This document shows positions 1 through 9,244 of a DNA stretch of 15,096 bases, piece by piece. The first letter of the stretch is position 1. Each line of letters begins with the position of its first letter. Made by a program: the position numbers and the translations under genes. Origin of the DNA: Planctomycetota bacterium (GTDB lineage Bacteria; Planctomycetota; Brocadiia; JAJRTI01); contig JAJRTI010000438.1 of the NCBI GenBank assembly GCA_024278415.1, forward strand, positions 1 to 15,096, in the 5' to 3' direction. The notes beneath the pieces are model-generated. The model saw only the letters and a list, made by a program, of their open reading frames with translations. It did not search any database and was not told where the DNA came from.

Positions 1-1197
1 AAGGTCCTTGAAGGGCACGGCGAGTTCGACGGTCCACGCGTCGAAGCCCATGTCGCCGGCCGTCTTGATGCCTTTGCCGCTCCAGTGGGCGCGCGTGCGC
101 CGGCCGGTCCACTTCTCGTCACACAGCCCACCTTCGGTATTGGTGACGATCTGGTAGTACGGCGCGCCGGCGCCTTCGGGCTGGAGGAAGGTCTCGATGC
201 CGTCCGCCTTGAAGATGCTCGAGTCGTCTCGCTTCTGGGTGCCGACCAACTGTGTTTCCTGGCCCTTCTCGAAGCACTGGTAGCCGATGTAGAGGTAGCG
301 GTCATCATACGCGCAGCGCACGAGCGTGGTCGCCGCGGGCTTGGACGCGTCTTTGGTCCGCACGAAGGCGGCGCCGGGGATGCGCTTCCAGATTGCGTCG
401 TTGAGTTTTCCATCAAGGTTGATCGGGCTGTTAATGCGCACCGCGACGATGCTGCGCTCGAACGCGGCCGCGTCCGCGTCGACGCGCACGAATCGGGTGG
501 TGGGTTTCGGCGGCTCGGCAGGCTTGCCGGTCATGAACTCCTTGCGCGCGATGTTGGAGAGGCGCACTTCGTCGATGAGACCGGGGAAGCGATACTGTTT
601 GCCGCGGTTGTCGCCGCCCAGGTAGAAAGCCGACTTGTTGTCGCCGAGTTCGCCGGGGTGGGCCGCCTGAGCCACGAGCTTGCCGTCGACGTAGAGGCGC
701 ATCTTCTCGCCGTCGAATGTGCCAGCCAGGTGGACCCACTGCTTGAGGGGCAACTTGGTATGGATGGATTTCCAGTCGGAGCGCGCACCCGGCTGGACCC
801 TGACGTAGAACGTCATGCTGGCGCCCTTGCCGGTGTAGAAGCCATAGAGGCTGGACCGGCCGATGATGCGCCCGAGGCGCTCCTCGCAAGGCTTGGCCAT
901 CCACACCCAACATTCGAGGGTCATGGCCTCCCGCGGAGATGCGGCCGCTGGGACACGAATGTTGGGGAGTTCGCCAGTGCGGCAGTCGAGAGCCTTGCCA
1001 AAACGTCCGTCCACGAGTTGGACGCCGCTGCCGTCGGGCGTGATGCCTAACCGGCCGGCGTCCTTGAGCGGCGCTTCGTCAAAGCGCAGGAGCAGGAGCG
1101 TGGCGTAGTCCGCGGCCGGGGGCCGGGGCTCGCCGGCGTACGCGGTCGTAACAGAAGCGAGGGACGCGACGAGCAGAAGGTGAGTCAGACGGGACAT
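1..1197 (-). CDS. Exported LamG-domain plus CBM9-like protein (3' end cut off by window)
   Basis: The reading frame is open for 399 codons from an ATG at 1197 to the window edge, so the C-terminus is missing. An SD-like GGAG lies about 10 bases upstream of the ATG. Residues 1-21 form a signal peptide (hydrophobic LLLVASLASV, then A-Y-A). Residues about 31-220 look like a concanavalin A-like LamG/jellyroll domain: MTLECWVW, WVHLAGTFDGEKMRLYVDG and FPGLIDEVRLSNIARK are the usual strand signatures. After a Pro-rich linker, residues about 249-399 resemble a family 9 carbohydrate-binding (CBM9/DOMON-like) domain, with INLDGKLNDAIW, AYDDRYLYIGYQC and DGIETFL. It probably binds glycans outside the cytoplasm. 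Only 22 bases separate it from the gene upstream, whose N-terminal domain is of the same type, so the two are probably co-transcribed. A catalytic domain could lie beyond the edge, so no enzymatic role can be assigned. Confidence 0.85.
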   Translation of the reverse strand, partial: MSRLTHLLLVASLASVTTAYAGEPRPPAADYATLLLLRFDEAPLKDAGRLGITPDGSGVQLVDGRFGKALDCRTGELPNIRVPAAASPREAMTLECWVWMAKPCEERLGRIIGRSSLYGFYTGKGASMTFYVRVQPGARSDWKSIHTKLPLKQWVHLAGTFDGEKMRLYVDGKLVAQAAHPGELGDNKSAFYLGGDNRGKQYRFPGLIDEVRLSNIARKEFMTGKPAEPPKPTTRFVRVDADAAAFERSIVAVRINSPINLDGKLNDAIWKRIPGAAFVRTKDASKPAATTLVRCAYDDRYLYIGYQCFEKGQETQLVGTQKRDDSSIFKADGIETFLQPEGAGAPYYQIVTNTEGGLCDEKWTGRRTRAHWSGKGIKTAGDMGFDAWTVELAVPFKDL

Positions 1198-1219
1198 GGT
1201 GGATTCTCCGGGAAGTTGA

Positions 1220-4200
1220 TTAGTCCTCAAACGCCGTCGGCTCGTCGCCGATCTCAAACTGGACCGCGTCGGCCCAGATCACGCCTGTGTCGATGAGTCG
1301 AACGTAAATTGAGTAGTGGGAGTTGGCCCTGGCCGGCACGACGCCCGTGAAGGAGTAGCGTTTCCAGTCCGTGGTGAGAGCGAACCGGCGCGTCTTGAAG
1401 CCTGGGGCCAGGAAGTAGACGCGCAGCCCCGGGCGTTGGGCTCGCAGGTATACCGAAAACACGTAGCGCGTGGGGCTGTTGTGTTGGGGACCGCAGTAGA
1501 AGTAGAAGCCGTTGTAGCGCCGGTCGCTCTTGGTGATGCGCAGGCAGTGGCGGCCGTGGTAGGGCGCGGTCGTGTCTTGCCGCCAGCCGGCGTCGGGGTT
1601 GCCGATGAGGGGCTCCGAATACCAGGGCCGGTAGTAGTCGGGCCAGCCGGGCAGGGAGGCCTCTTCGAAGCTCGGGTTGGGCGCGCGGTTGCGTTTGCCG
1701 GCCCGGCCGCTGCGGGGAATTTCGATCTCCAGTTTGCCCGCGGCCTCGGGGTGGGCGCGCATGCGCACATCGAGACGCGCGGGCTCAGCGAGCCGCGTGC
1801 CTGGCGGCAGCACGTACGCGCGGACGCCGTACGGATCGAGATGGTCGTCGAACGCGCCGGTGCGGAGGGCATAGCGGTTGCCTGCGAAAAGACGCGTGAC
1901 GACTCCGTCGGCCGCGCCCGGGATATGGAAGCGCACCTCCACCGGATAGTGACGCGAGTTGGCCGCGAGCAGCACGTATCCGCCTTCTGGCCGGCGGCGC
2001 AGGCATGCCTGCACGTCGGGATACTTGTCCTTGTCTGGGTCGAACTCGCCAGGCTGGTAGCTCACCTGCTGGTCCACGTCGGGGGTGACCGCGATGGGGC
2101 CGAGCACTTTCAGTTGTTGCGCCACGGCAGTGAGCGTATCCCACGACGTCTGATGGAGGATGGGGTAGCGGAAGTAGAGCAGGCATTTGGCGCCGTGAAT
2201 GAGCGCGAGGTAGGTCTGGCAGAATTGCTCCCGCGGGAGGATCGCGCGTTTGTGCACCCCGGACCAGAACTCGGCCATGGGCACAATCCACGTCATCTTC
2301 TGCCTCGCATCCGAGCGGCGCTTGTTGATCGCGACAATCTTGGACACGAAGTTGGGTGTGTTGCGGTCCGTGACGCGGGCGGGGATCCAGTACGGGTCGG
2401 TTCCAAGCGCGTCGCACCAGTCGAGCGCGCGGTCGCCTTTGGGGATGTGCGACGAATAGAGCAGGAAGATGGGATGGTACCCGTCGGTCTCATGGACAGC
2501 GTCATAGAGCGCGCGGCCGGCGACGTCTTGATCGAACACGGACAGGATCGGCTCGTCGAAGTGGTTGAAGCCGATCACGTTGTCCATGTCCATGCACGCG
2601 CGCACCGCGTCGAGCATGCGCTCGCGGTTGGCGTTGCAGTAGTCGCTAAAGATTTGCGTCTTGGCCGCGCGGGACAGGCCGCCCAGGCCGGGCGCGCTAA
2701 TGAGGGCACCCTTGAGATGGGTGACGCCGGCGGAGCGTGTCGCCTTGACCGCGGCCTCAAGCTTCTCGCCGGCCAGGTGTTTGGCGAGAATGCTGCGGTC
2801 CACGCCGCGCTTGGCGTATGCCTCGATGCGCGCAAGCACGTAAAGCCCTTGGGCTTTGGCGGCTTGAGCATAGGCCTTGGCCTCGCGCGGCGAGAGGGCA
2901 AGGGCCCAGTGCGCGATGGTGTTGAAGCCCGCGTCCGCGGCGCGCTTGATGTCCTTCGTGTTGCTCGAGTTGACGCCCGCCATGAGTAGCCCAAAAGGGA
3001 AGAACGGCTTGCCATCGTGGAGGAGGACTTTGTTGATCTTGTCGATTTTCCATTCGCGTCCTGGCTTTGGCGTGAGCTTGGCGAGCGTCAGATCTTGGCG
3101 CACGAGCGTCTCGCCGCCGCGCGTGAGAGTGATCGTCACCTTGTGCCGGCCGTAGGGGAGGCCGGCAATGGGGAACGGCAGTTGCGCGTGGGCGGCCACG
3201 CCAGCCTGCGCGGATAGGGTCTTGCCTTGCGCATCGAGCACGCGGAGCGTTGTGCCGCGAAGGGCCTCCTCCGGCATGCCGAACGCGCACACCGCGACCG
3301 CGTGCGTTTCGGTGGTGTAGAAGGTGCGGTCAAGGTAGACGGCCATCATGTCGAGGGACGACATGTCCGCGACGCGGCTCGTGCGCCAGATTGCGCCGGT
3401 CTTGGGATCGGCCATGGTGATGATCGCCGACCTCTGCACCGGCGCGGCCGCGCGGACCGAGACCTTGACCTCCTGGCGAATCATGCCGTCGATCTCGATC
3501 TGCTGGGATAGCTCCGACTCCTTGCCGGAGATTGGCTTGTCCAGAATGGTGATGGTGGCGACGCCCTTGCGAGGGTTGTGGCCGCGCACGTCGAAGAGCA
3601 CGTCGTAGCAGTATCGGCCGCCCTTGAAGTAGTAGCCGCCAATGTGCTGGTTGGAGAAGCTTGGCAGTAACGGCGTCTGGAGGCCTTTCACGTGCAGCCC
3701 CGTGAGCGCGCCGAAGTTGTCGGGCTCGTGAAAGGATCGCTGCATGCGCGCCCACGAGGTGAGTTGGCGCTTGTGGCTCACGGTCACGCCTTGCGCGTCG
3801 ATCTCAGGGACAAGGTAGTTGCGCGTGACGTTGACCCTGGCCTTGGTGAGGTCGCCGTAGGACGCCAGCACGTAAAGCGGGATCGCGATCTCCGCCGTCC
3901 ACCGTTGCGGTTCGGCCTTGACCGCGGACAGCCAGGGGCTATCCCATTGGGGCTCGCGCTTGGCGCCGATGCAGCGTTGTTCGGCCTTGACGCCCCACAT
4001 GCTGAGTTTGAAGTGGAAGTAGAGCTTGCCGTTTGTGCCGGGGTCGAAGAACACCTCGATGGATTCGTCGGTGTGCACGGAGTCGTCGTGTGCGAAGATG
4101 GTCTGCACCGCCGCGCGCGTGGCCGCGTGTTGGCACTCGACGGCGATGTAGAGCCACGTGTTGTCGTAGGCGAACTTGGCCGTGGTGTCCTGTGACCGCG

Positions 4201-4369
4201 CGCCGCTGGGCAGGACGTAGAAATCTGAAGCTGGAGCGGCCCGACGCCAGCACGGGTCGTTGAGGGCTCCATCTAACACGGGCGGCGTGGCACAGGCGCG
4301 GATCGCGGTCTGTGGCGCCGCACCGGCCGCGGCGCAGAGGAGGAGGCAGTAGGCGATGATCGCTCGCAT
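1220..4369 (-). CDS. Large exported CBM9-like / TIM-barrel glycoside-hydrolase-like / C-terminal carbohydrate-binding protein
   Basis: This 1049-residue protein is predicted from the ATG at 4369, which has an AGGAG 10 bases upstream and is followed by a signal peptide (MRAIIAYCLLLCAAAGA). A longer frame back to 4525 would overlap the upstream gene and adds no credible domain. Residues about 24-230 match the CBM9/DOMON-like fold (PPVLDGALNDPCW, FAYDNTWLYIAVEC, DESIEVFFDP). Residues about 240-435 look like beta-sandwich modules. Residues about 440-765 resemble a clan GH-A-type TIM barrel: HDGKPFFPFGLLMAG, a DAGFNTI strand, FNHFDEP with E606, and WIVPMAEFW with E700. E606 and E700 are plausible acid/base and nucleophile, by inference. 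Residues about 895-1045 look like a CBM4/9/22-type jellyroll (NPSFEE, GRHCLRI, FSVYLRA, IWADAVQFE). I cannot name a GH family. It probably acts on an extracellular or periplasmic polysaccharide together with its two neighbours. Confidence 0.85.
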   Translation of the reverse strand: MRAIIAYCLLLCAAAGAAPQTAIRACATPPVLDGALNDPCWRRAAPASDFYVLPSGARSQDTTAKFAYDNTWLYIAVECQHAATRAAVQTIFAHDDSVHTDESIEVFFDPGTNGKLYFHFKLSMWGVKAEQRCIGAKREPQWDSPWLSAVKAEPQRWTAEIAIPLYVLASYGDLTKARVNVTRNYLVPEIDAQGVTVSHKRQLTSWARMQRSFHEPDNFGALTGLHVKGLQTPLLPSFSNQHIGGYYFKGGRYCYDVLFDVRGHNPRKGVATITILDKPISGKESELSQQIEIDGMIRQEVKVSVRAAAPVQRSAIITMADPKTGAIWRTSRVADMSSLDMMAVYLDRTFYTTETHAVAVCAFGMPEEALRGTTLRVLDAQGKTLSAQAGVAAHAQLPFPIAGLPYGRHKVTITLTRGGETLVRQDLTLAKLTPKPGREWKIDKINKVLLHDGKPFFPFGLLMAGVNSSNTKDIKRAADAGFNTIAHWALALSPREAKAYAQAAKAQGLYVLARIEAYAKRGVDRSILAKHLAGEKLEAAVKATRSAGVTHLKGALISAPGLGGLSRAAKTQIFSDYCNANRERMLDAVRACMDMDNVIGFNHFDEPILSVFDQDVAGRALYDAVHETDGYHPIFLLYSSHIPKGDRALDWCDALGTDPYWIPARVTDRNTPNFVSKIVAINKRRSDARQKMTWIVPMAEFWSGVHKRAILPREQFCQTYLALIHGAKCLLYFRYPILHQTSWDTLTAVAQQLKVLGPIAVTPDVDQQVSYQPGEFDPDKDKYPDVQACLRRRPEGGYVLLAANSRHYPVEVRFHIPGAADGVVTRLFAGNRYALRTGAFDDHLDPYGVRAYVLPPGTRLAEPARLDVRMRAHPEAAGKLEIEIPRSGRAGKRNRAPNPSFEEASLPGWPDYYRPWYSEPLIGNPDAGWRQDTTAPYHGRHCLRITKSDRRYNGFYFYCGPQHNSPTRYVFSVYLRAQRPGLRVYFLAPGFKTRRFALTTDWKRYSFTGVVPARANSHYSIYVRLIDTGVIWADAVQFEIGDEPTAFED

Positions 4370-4416
4370 GGGATGGGCTCCTGGCGGCCTCGCGGGCATG
4401 AAAGATGGACGCCCCG

Positions 4417-5766
4417 TTAGCGTTGGATCACGACGCGCACGACCTGCCAGCTTCGCTCCGGGCTGAAGCCCTTGATCTCGCGAGGGGGGAGGCCCGCGGC
4501 CGTGACGCGGATCGAGTACGAGCACCGCGTCATGCTTGGCTGGTTCGGCGCGTCTGTCGCGCGCTTGGAGAACTCGGTGAGGAGGATCGCGTCGGCCGAT
4601 CCTTGGCCGGGCGTGCGGCCGGCTCGATCGGTCGTCTGTTCGCTGTTCTCAGCCAGAGCCGTCGCCCCCCGTTCGCTCCTCACGCGCACCTTAGCGCCCT
4701 GCACGGGTTTGCCATTCGAGCCGAGGACTTCGACGATCACATGGCGCTTGGACACGAGGCAAGGGTACTGCTTCTGCTTGGTCCTACGGCTCGTCCAGCA
4801 CCGGAACTGGTTGCCCTTCGATGGCGTGTCCCACGTGCAGTCGATGCAGACGAGCCCCTTGTTCGTGAACGTGAGCCACCAGTTCGCTTTGTTGCTCTCG
4901 AACGTGCAGTTGGTGAGGACCGCGTCGAGGCTGCCGTAGTCTCGGATGGCGACGCCACACCGCCGGAACGTGCAGTTGCGAAGATTGTGGCGGCCATTGA
5001 TGATCGCGGAGCCGCAGTCCTCGAAGAGCGTGTCGTTCACTTCGGCGTTCTGGCCCATGCCGTACGTGGCGAAGCCTCTGATCTGAGAGAGGGTCGCGTG
5101 GTCGAGGACGATGCTGTCGCCGGCGAGGCACATACCAACGCGTGAGTTCTTGGGGCCAAAGGGCTGTCCCGGGTCGGCCGTTGTGATGGTGCCGTAGTGG
5201 ACGTGGAGTTGGCCGCCGTAGCCGGTCTTGAGCGCACCGCCAGGCAGGATCTCACGGCCGACGTAGAGTGTGTGGTCTCCGCGGAACTTCAGGGCCGCCT
5301 GGACGGACGGATCGCCGGCAACGCCGAGGGTGACGCGGTTGGCCTTGCGGGGGGCGCGCCAGTAGGAGGCGCCGCGGTTTTCGCCCTGCACCCAATACGG
5401 CTGCACAACGAGGCGCCCGTCCATGAGGAGCACTTCGCGAGGGTGTTCCGCACCGCCGATCTGGAAGTAGGTCTCCGAGCCGTCGTTTGTTCCGATGGCA
5501 AGGTCCGCCCGAACGGTATAGGTGTCGGTTGCGGGATCGTGTTGCACCTTGCCCCAGCCGTAGCGGCGGTCCATCTGAAGGAGGCGGCGAAGGGTGCAGG
5601 GGGCTGCCTGGGGGAAGTCGACGACGCGGATGCAGTTCGCGTCGCCGTCGTAGAAGATGGCGGAGGTGGCGCCTGGAGCCGCGGCGACGAGAAGGCCGGC
5701 GACCGTGGTGACAATGCTTGCGAGCCGGCGGGGCCGGCTTGATGCCCGATGCGTCTGATGCGTCAT
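4417..5766 (-). CDS. Exported right-handed parallel beta-helix protein with C-terminal Ig/carboxypeptidase-regulatory-like domain
   Basis: The product has 449 residues. The N-terminus is basic followed by a hydrophobic stretch (SIVTTVAGLLVAAAPGATSA), so it is probably exported. Residues about 155-315 carry coil-like repeats typical of beta-helix (pectate-lyase-like) proteins: DSIVLDHATLS, AEVNDTLFEDCGSAI, HNLRNCTFRRCGVAI, LDAVLTNCTFESN and GLVCIDCTWD, with stacked N-C-T-F positions. Residues about 341-449 begin VIVEVLGSNGKPVQGAKVRV, a strong match to a carboxypeptidase regulatory-like or Ig-like sandwich, with a loosely conserved insertion near 365-405. I see no clear lyase active site, so binding or polysaccharide-lyase activity are both open. 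It is the first gene of the tight minus-strand trio (47-base gap to the next start). The SD before its ATG is weak. A 99-base gap separates it from pyrG upstream, where its promoter should lie; I see no clear -35/-10 pair. Confidence 0.8.
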   Translation of the reverse strand: MTHQTHRASSRPRRLASIVTTVAGLLVAAAPGATSAIFYDGDANCIRVVDFPQAAPCTLRRLLQMDRRYGWGKVQHDPATDTYTVRADLAIGTNDGSETYFQIGGAEHPREVLLMDGRLVVQPYWVQGENRGASYWRAPRKANRVTLGVAGDPSVQAALKFRGDHTLYVGREILPGGALKTGYGGQLHVHYGTITTADPGQPFGPKNSRVGMCLAGDSIVLDHATLSQIRGFATYGMGQNAEVNDTLFEDCGSAIINGRHNLRNCTFRRCGVAIRDYGSLDAVLTNCTFESNKANWWLTFTNKGLVCIDCTWDTPSKGNQFRCWTSRRTKQKQYPCLVSKRHVIVEVLGSNGKPVQGAKVRVRSERGATALAENSEQTTDRAGRTPGQGSADAILLTEFSKRATDAPNQPSMTRCSYSIRVTAAGLPPREIKGFSPERSWQVVRVVIQR

Positions 5767-5865
5767 GGCTACCGTCTCAGGGCATAAGATACGAACGCTC
5801 CCCGGAGTCTATGCCAACTCAGATGGGCCGTCAACCCCGCTGTGCGCGTCCCCGGCGCCTGCGTT

Positions 5866-7482
5866 CTAGGCGTGGCCGTTGCGAAGCTTCATGGCCGCGC
5901 CGATGAAACCGACAAAGAGAGGGTGCGGCCGAGTGGGGTAGGACTTGAACTCGGGATGGGCCTGCGTGGCGAGGAAGTAGGGGTGATCGGGTAGCTCGAT
6001 CATCTCCACCAACGTGTCGTCGGGCGACACCCCCGAAAAGATGAGGCCGCCCTCGGCGAGCTTGGGCCTATAAGCGTTGTTGACTTCATAGCGATGGCGA
6101 TGGCGCTCGCCAATGACCGACTTGCCGCCGTAGATCCGCTGCGCGAGGCTGCCCTCCTTCAGGTGGCAGATCCATTCGCCGAGCCGCATGGTCGCACCCT
6201 TGTCTGTGACCTTGCGTTGCTCCGGGATGAAGTCGATGACTGGGTGGGGCGTACTTTCGTCGGACTCGGTAGTGTTGGCGCCGTCGAGGCCACAGACGTT
6301 CCTGGCGAACTCGACGACCGCGCACTGGAGGCCCAGGCAGATGCCGAGGAACGGCATTTTCTCTTCGCGCGCGTATTGTGCAGCCAGAATTTTGCCCTCC
6401 ATGCCGCGGCCGCCAAAACCGCCGGGGATGAGCACCCCGTGCACGTCGCCCAATTCGGACTCCGCGCCGTGCTTCTCAATCTCTTCGGCGTACGCGCGCT
6501 TGATGTCGACCTTGCAGTGGTGCGCAATGCCGCCGTGGTCGAGCGCTTCGTAGATGGACTTGTACGCGTCTTGAAGCTCGGAGTACTTACCCACGACCGC
6601 GATGCGGACGGTCTCCTTTGGGTTGCGGATGACTTCGAGGATTTCGCGCCACTCCGCGAGGTCGGGGTCGCCCTTCAGTTCGAGGCCCAAGTGTTCGGCG
6701 ACGAGTTCCGGCAGCCCTTGCTCGTCGAGCGTGAGGGGGACTTCATAGATGCTATCCTTGACGTCCATCTCCTCGATGACGGCCCTGGGTTCGACGTTGC
6801 AGAAGAGGGAGATCTTCTTGCGGAGATCGTCATTGAGCGGCCGTTCGGTGCGGCAAATGAGGATGTCGGGCTGGATACCAATCTCGCGTAGCCGTTGGAC
6901 GCTGTGCTGCGTCGGTTTGGTCTTCATTTCACCGGCCGCGCGGATATACGGCACAAGGGTGAGATGGATGTAGAGCACGTTGCGCGTGCCTTCCTCCAAG
7001 CGCATCTGCCGGAGGGCTTCCATGAAGGGCAGGCCTTCGATGTCGCCGACAGTGCCGCCCACTTCCGAAAGGATGACGTCTACGTCGGGCGCGTCGAGCG
7101 TGTGGACACACGCCTTGATCTCGTTGGTGATATGGGGGATGACCTGGATCGTCTGGCCGAGGTACTCGCCGCGTCGCTCTCGCTCGATGACGCTGTTGTA
7201 GATGGCGCCGGCGGTGAAGTTGGAGTTTTGGCTGGTGGGCTGGGCCGTGAAGCGTTCGTAGTGGCCGAGGTCCAGGTCGGTCTCGGCCTTGTCGTCGGTC
7301 ACGTACACCTCCCCATGCTGGTAGGGGTTCATGGTGCCGGGGTCGACGTTGAGATAGGGGTCGAATTGTTGGAGGCGCACCGTGCGGCCATGAGCCTTGA
7401 GGAGGAGGCCCAAAGACGCGGTGGTGATGCCTTTGCCCAGGGAGGACACGACGCCGCCCGTGACAAAGATATACTTCGGCAT
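5866..7482 (-). CDS. pyrG: CTP synthase (glutamine-hydrolysing)
   Basis: CTP synthase aminates UTP to CTP using ATP and glutamine, the last step of pyrimidine nucleotide synthesis, in the cytoplasm. The 538-residue length is normal for the family. The N-terminal synthetase domain opens with [16 protein letters not shown], the family's ATP-binding signature, and carries [15 protein letters not shown] and [11 protein letters not shown]. The C-terminal class I glutamine amidotransferase domain has GGFGGRG, the nucleophile loop GICLGLQ (Cys382), and the catalytic pair H509/E511 in AHPEF. No key residue appears altered. The ATG at 7482 is preceded by a CGGAG SD. It lies downstream of the PurF-like gene on the same strand, 143 bases away, with a heptamer repeat tract between them, so co-transcription is possible but not proven. 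Confidence 0.98.
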   Translation of the reverse strand: MPKYIFVTGGVVSSLGKGITTASLGLLLKAHGRTVRLQQFDPYLNVDPGTMNPYQHGEVYVTDDKAETDLDLGHYERFTAQPTSQNSNFTAGAIYNSVIERERRGEYLGQTIQVIPHITNEIKACVHTLDAPDVDVILSEVGGTVGDIEGLPFMEALRQMRLEEGTRNVLYIHLTLVPYIRAAGEMKTKPTQHSVQRLREIGIQPDILICRTERPLNDDLRKKISLFCNVEPRAVIEEMDVKDSIYEVPLTLDEQGLPELVAEHLGLELKGDPDLAEWREILEVIRNPKETVRIAVVGKYSELQDAYKSIYEALDHGGIAHHCKVDIKRAYAEEIEKHGAESELGDVHGVLIPGGFGGRGMEGKILAAQYAREEKMPFLGICLGLQCAVVEFARNVCGLDGANTTESDESTPHPVIDFIPEQRKVTDKGATMRLGEWICHLKEGSLAQRIYGGKSVIGERHRHRYEVNNAYRPKLAEGGLIFSGVSPDDTLVEMIELPDHPYFLATQAHPEFKSYPTRPHPLFVGFIGAAMKLRNGHA

Positions 7483-7539
7483 TGATCGGCTCCGAGTTAG
7501 GCGAGCCCTACAGGCGCAAGGCCTGAGCGTCAGGCGGAA

Positions 7540-7595
7540 CAGAGGTCAGAGGTCAGAGGTCAGAAGGCAGAGGGCAGAGGGCAGAGGGCAGAAGT
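7540..7595. repeat. Heptanucleotide tandem repeat, 8 units
   Basis: Eight consecutive 7-base units with consensus CAGAGGK: three CAGAGGT, one CAGAAGG, three CAGAGGG, then one CAGAAGT. The tract fills much of the 143-base gap between the PurF-like gene and pyrG and ends 30 bases short of the purF stop codon. It has a strong purine bias on the plus strand. Such tracts often vary in copy number; length variation here is inferred, not shown. Confidence 0.9.
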
Positions 7596-7625
7596 GGCCT
7601 GGCGGCTCCGTCCTCCGCCGATGTG

Positions 7626-9200
7626 CTACCGTGTGGGTTGCTTCTTCTTCTTCTTTGGCTTCGCGGGCGGCTTGTTCGACTCGTAGGCTCGGCCTTCCTT
7701 GCCTTCGTGGAACATTTGCCTCGCGACGCGATACATGCTTCGGCCGCAGGGCGTGGGATACTTGCCCGTAATGCACGCCATGCAGAGGGCCTCCCGAGGG
7801 AGCCCAATGCAGCGGGGGATAGACTCGACCGGCATGTACATGAGCGTGTCCGCACCGACGTCCTTGGCCATGCGGTCGGTGATCTTCTTGGGCAGCATCC
7901 CGTCGTACACGCGCTCGGCGAACTGCGGCGCGTACAGTTCGGCGATGCTGGCCATGTCGATGCCGTAGCAGCAAGGGGCCATGATAGGTGGGCAGGTGAT
8001 GCGCACGTGGATTTCCTTGGCCTTGCCGCGGTTGCGCATGTGGCCGATGATGGCCCTGAGCGTGTTGCAGCGCACGAGGCTGTCTTCCACGAGGAAGATG
8101 CGTTTGCCTTCGAGCACCTCCCGCACCGGCGTATATTTCCGCTGCGCCTTGATGTGGCGATGGCTGGGCTCGATGAACGTGCGGCCCACGTAGCGGTTGC
8201 GCAAGAGGCCTTCCAACGCGGGGACGCCCAGCTCGAACGCCATCGCACTGCCCGCAGCCTTGGCGGTGTCAGGGACAGGGACGACGATCGCGCCGTACGG
8301 ATCCACATGCTCCAGCCGCGCGAGTTCCTTGCCCAAGTTGGTGCGCGCGAGGTAGACCGACTTGCCCTCGAGCGTGGACGCGGCGTTTGCGAAATAGACC
8401 CACTCGAAGAAACAGTGCGCGGTGCGCTTGCACTCGGCAAACCGCTCGATGCGCACCTCCCCGTCCTTGACATAGGCAAGCGTGCCGGGCGGCAGGCTCT
8501 GCACGTCGGCGATGCCTTGGTTGGCGATCGCCACGCTCTCGGACGCGGCCATGAACCACTCTTTCGTCTGCGCGTAGGCGAGGGGCTTGACGCCCAGCGG
8601 GTAGCGCACAACCGCCACTTCGCCCATGGCGTTGATGAACGCCAGGCTGTACGCACCGTCGAAGCGGCGGCTCAGTTTCTTGAACACATTCACGAGCGAG
8701 GGTTGCCGGTTTCCACGCAACTCGTACGACAGATTGTGCATGATCACTTCTGTGTCGGTGTCGCGCGTGATGTGGTAGTTCGCCTTGTTCATGAGCTGTG
8801 CCTTGAGCTGCACGAAGTTGGCGAGGTTGCCGTTGAAACCGAACGAGAACCATTTCCAACACCGGCCGTGGTGGCGCTCAAAGGGTTGGGCGTAGCTGGG
8901 ATCGTTGAGCCCGCACGTGGCGTAGCGCACGTGGCCGATGGCGGCCGTGCCGCGGTAGCGGTGCATCAACTCCTGCGCCTCGACCTCGCGGGAAAGCTTG
9001 AACACCTCGTTGACTGTGCCCACGTCGCGGTGCGTGTCGATGATTTGGTCGCGGCCATGCAAGTATGACGTCAGCCCCGCCGCGAGTTGGCCCCGGTTCT
9101 GGATGTCGAGCAACATGTGGGGGATAGCGTGAGAGGCCACTGGCTCGCCGCCGAGGTGGACGGCCGCCGCTATGCCACATTCATCCTTCAGTGTGCTCAT
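7626..9200 (-). CDS. purF: PurF-like amidophosphoribosyltransferase (divergent)
   Basis: PurF makes 5-phosphoribosylamine from PRPP and glutamine, the first committed step of purine synthesis. I chose the ATG at 9200 (524 residues), because it yields MSTLKDECGI, a short propeptide before the N-terminal nucleophile Cys8. The upstream ATG at 9266 lies inside a repeat element. The class II glutaminase domain shows QNRGQLAAGL, IGHVRYATCG and GFNGNLAN. The phosphoribosyltransferase domain carries FLVEDSLVRCNT (residues 369-380) where PurF usually has VDDSIVRGTT. Four candidate [4Fe-4S] ligands are Cys263, Cys410, Cys473 and Cys476 (CMACITGKYPTP). RYPLGVKPL and YFANAAS also deviate from the usual RDPxGIRPL and YFARPDS. 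The C-terminus ends in a lysine-rich tail. It is certainly in the PurF family; whether it is the housekeeping enzyme or a paralogue is uncertain. No strong SD is visible. Confidence 0.88.
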   Translation of the reverse strand: MSTLKDECGIAAAVHLGGEPVASHAIPHMLLDIQNRGQLAAGLTSYLHGRDQIIDTHRDVGTVNEVFKLSREVEAQELMHRYRGTAAIGHVRYATCGLNDPSYAQPFERHHGRCWKWFSFGFNGNLANFVQLKAQLMNKANYHITRDTDTEVIMHNLSYELRGNRQPSLVNVFKKLSRRFDGAYSLAFINAMGEVAVVRYPLGVKPLAYAQTKEWFMAASESVAIANQGIADVQSLPPGTLAYVKDGEVRIERFAECKRTAHCFFEWVYFANAASTLEGKSVYLARTNLGKELARLEHVDPYGAIVVPVPDTAKAAGSAMAFELGVPALEGLLRNRYVGRTFIEPSHRHIKAQRKYTPVREVLEGKRIFLVEDSLVRCNTLRAIIGHMRNRGKAKEIHVRITCPPIMAPCCYGIDMASIAELYAPQFAERVYDGMLPKKITDRMAKDVGADTLMYMPVESIPRCIGLPREALCMACITGKYPTPCGRSMYRVARQMFHEGKEGRAYESNKPPAKPKKKKKQPTR

Positions 9201-9244
9201 ACGCGGTTGTCTCGCGGGCGGCCGCAGGAAATAAGGTAAATAAC

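Noticed and set aside
85..1050. Plus-strand ORF of 321 codons
   Set aside because: It is antisense to the LamG/CBM9 gene in GC-rich DNA; the minus frame has a signal peptide and recognisable domains, this one has none.
1316..2989. Plus-strand ORF of 557 codons
   Set aside because: It is a shadow of the large CBM9/barrel gene, rich in Val, Ala, Arg and His with no domain or SD.
7540..7595. CRISPR array
   Set aside because: Units are 7 bp with no spacers; it is a simple tandem repeat, and no cas gene is present.
7623..9068. Plus-strand ORF of 481 codons
   Set aside because: It is antisense to the PurF-like gene and shows no family signature.
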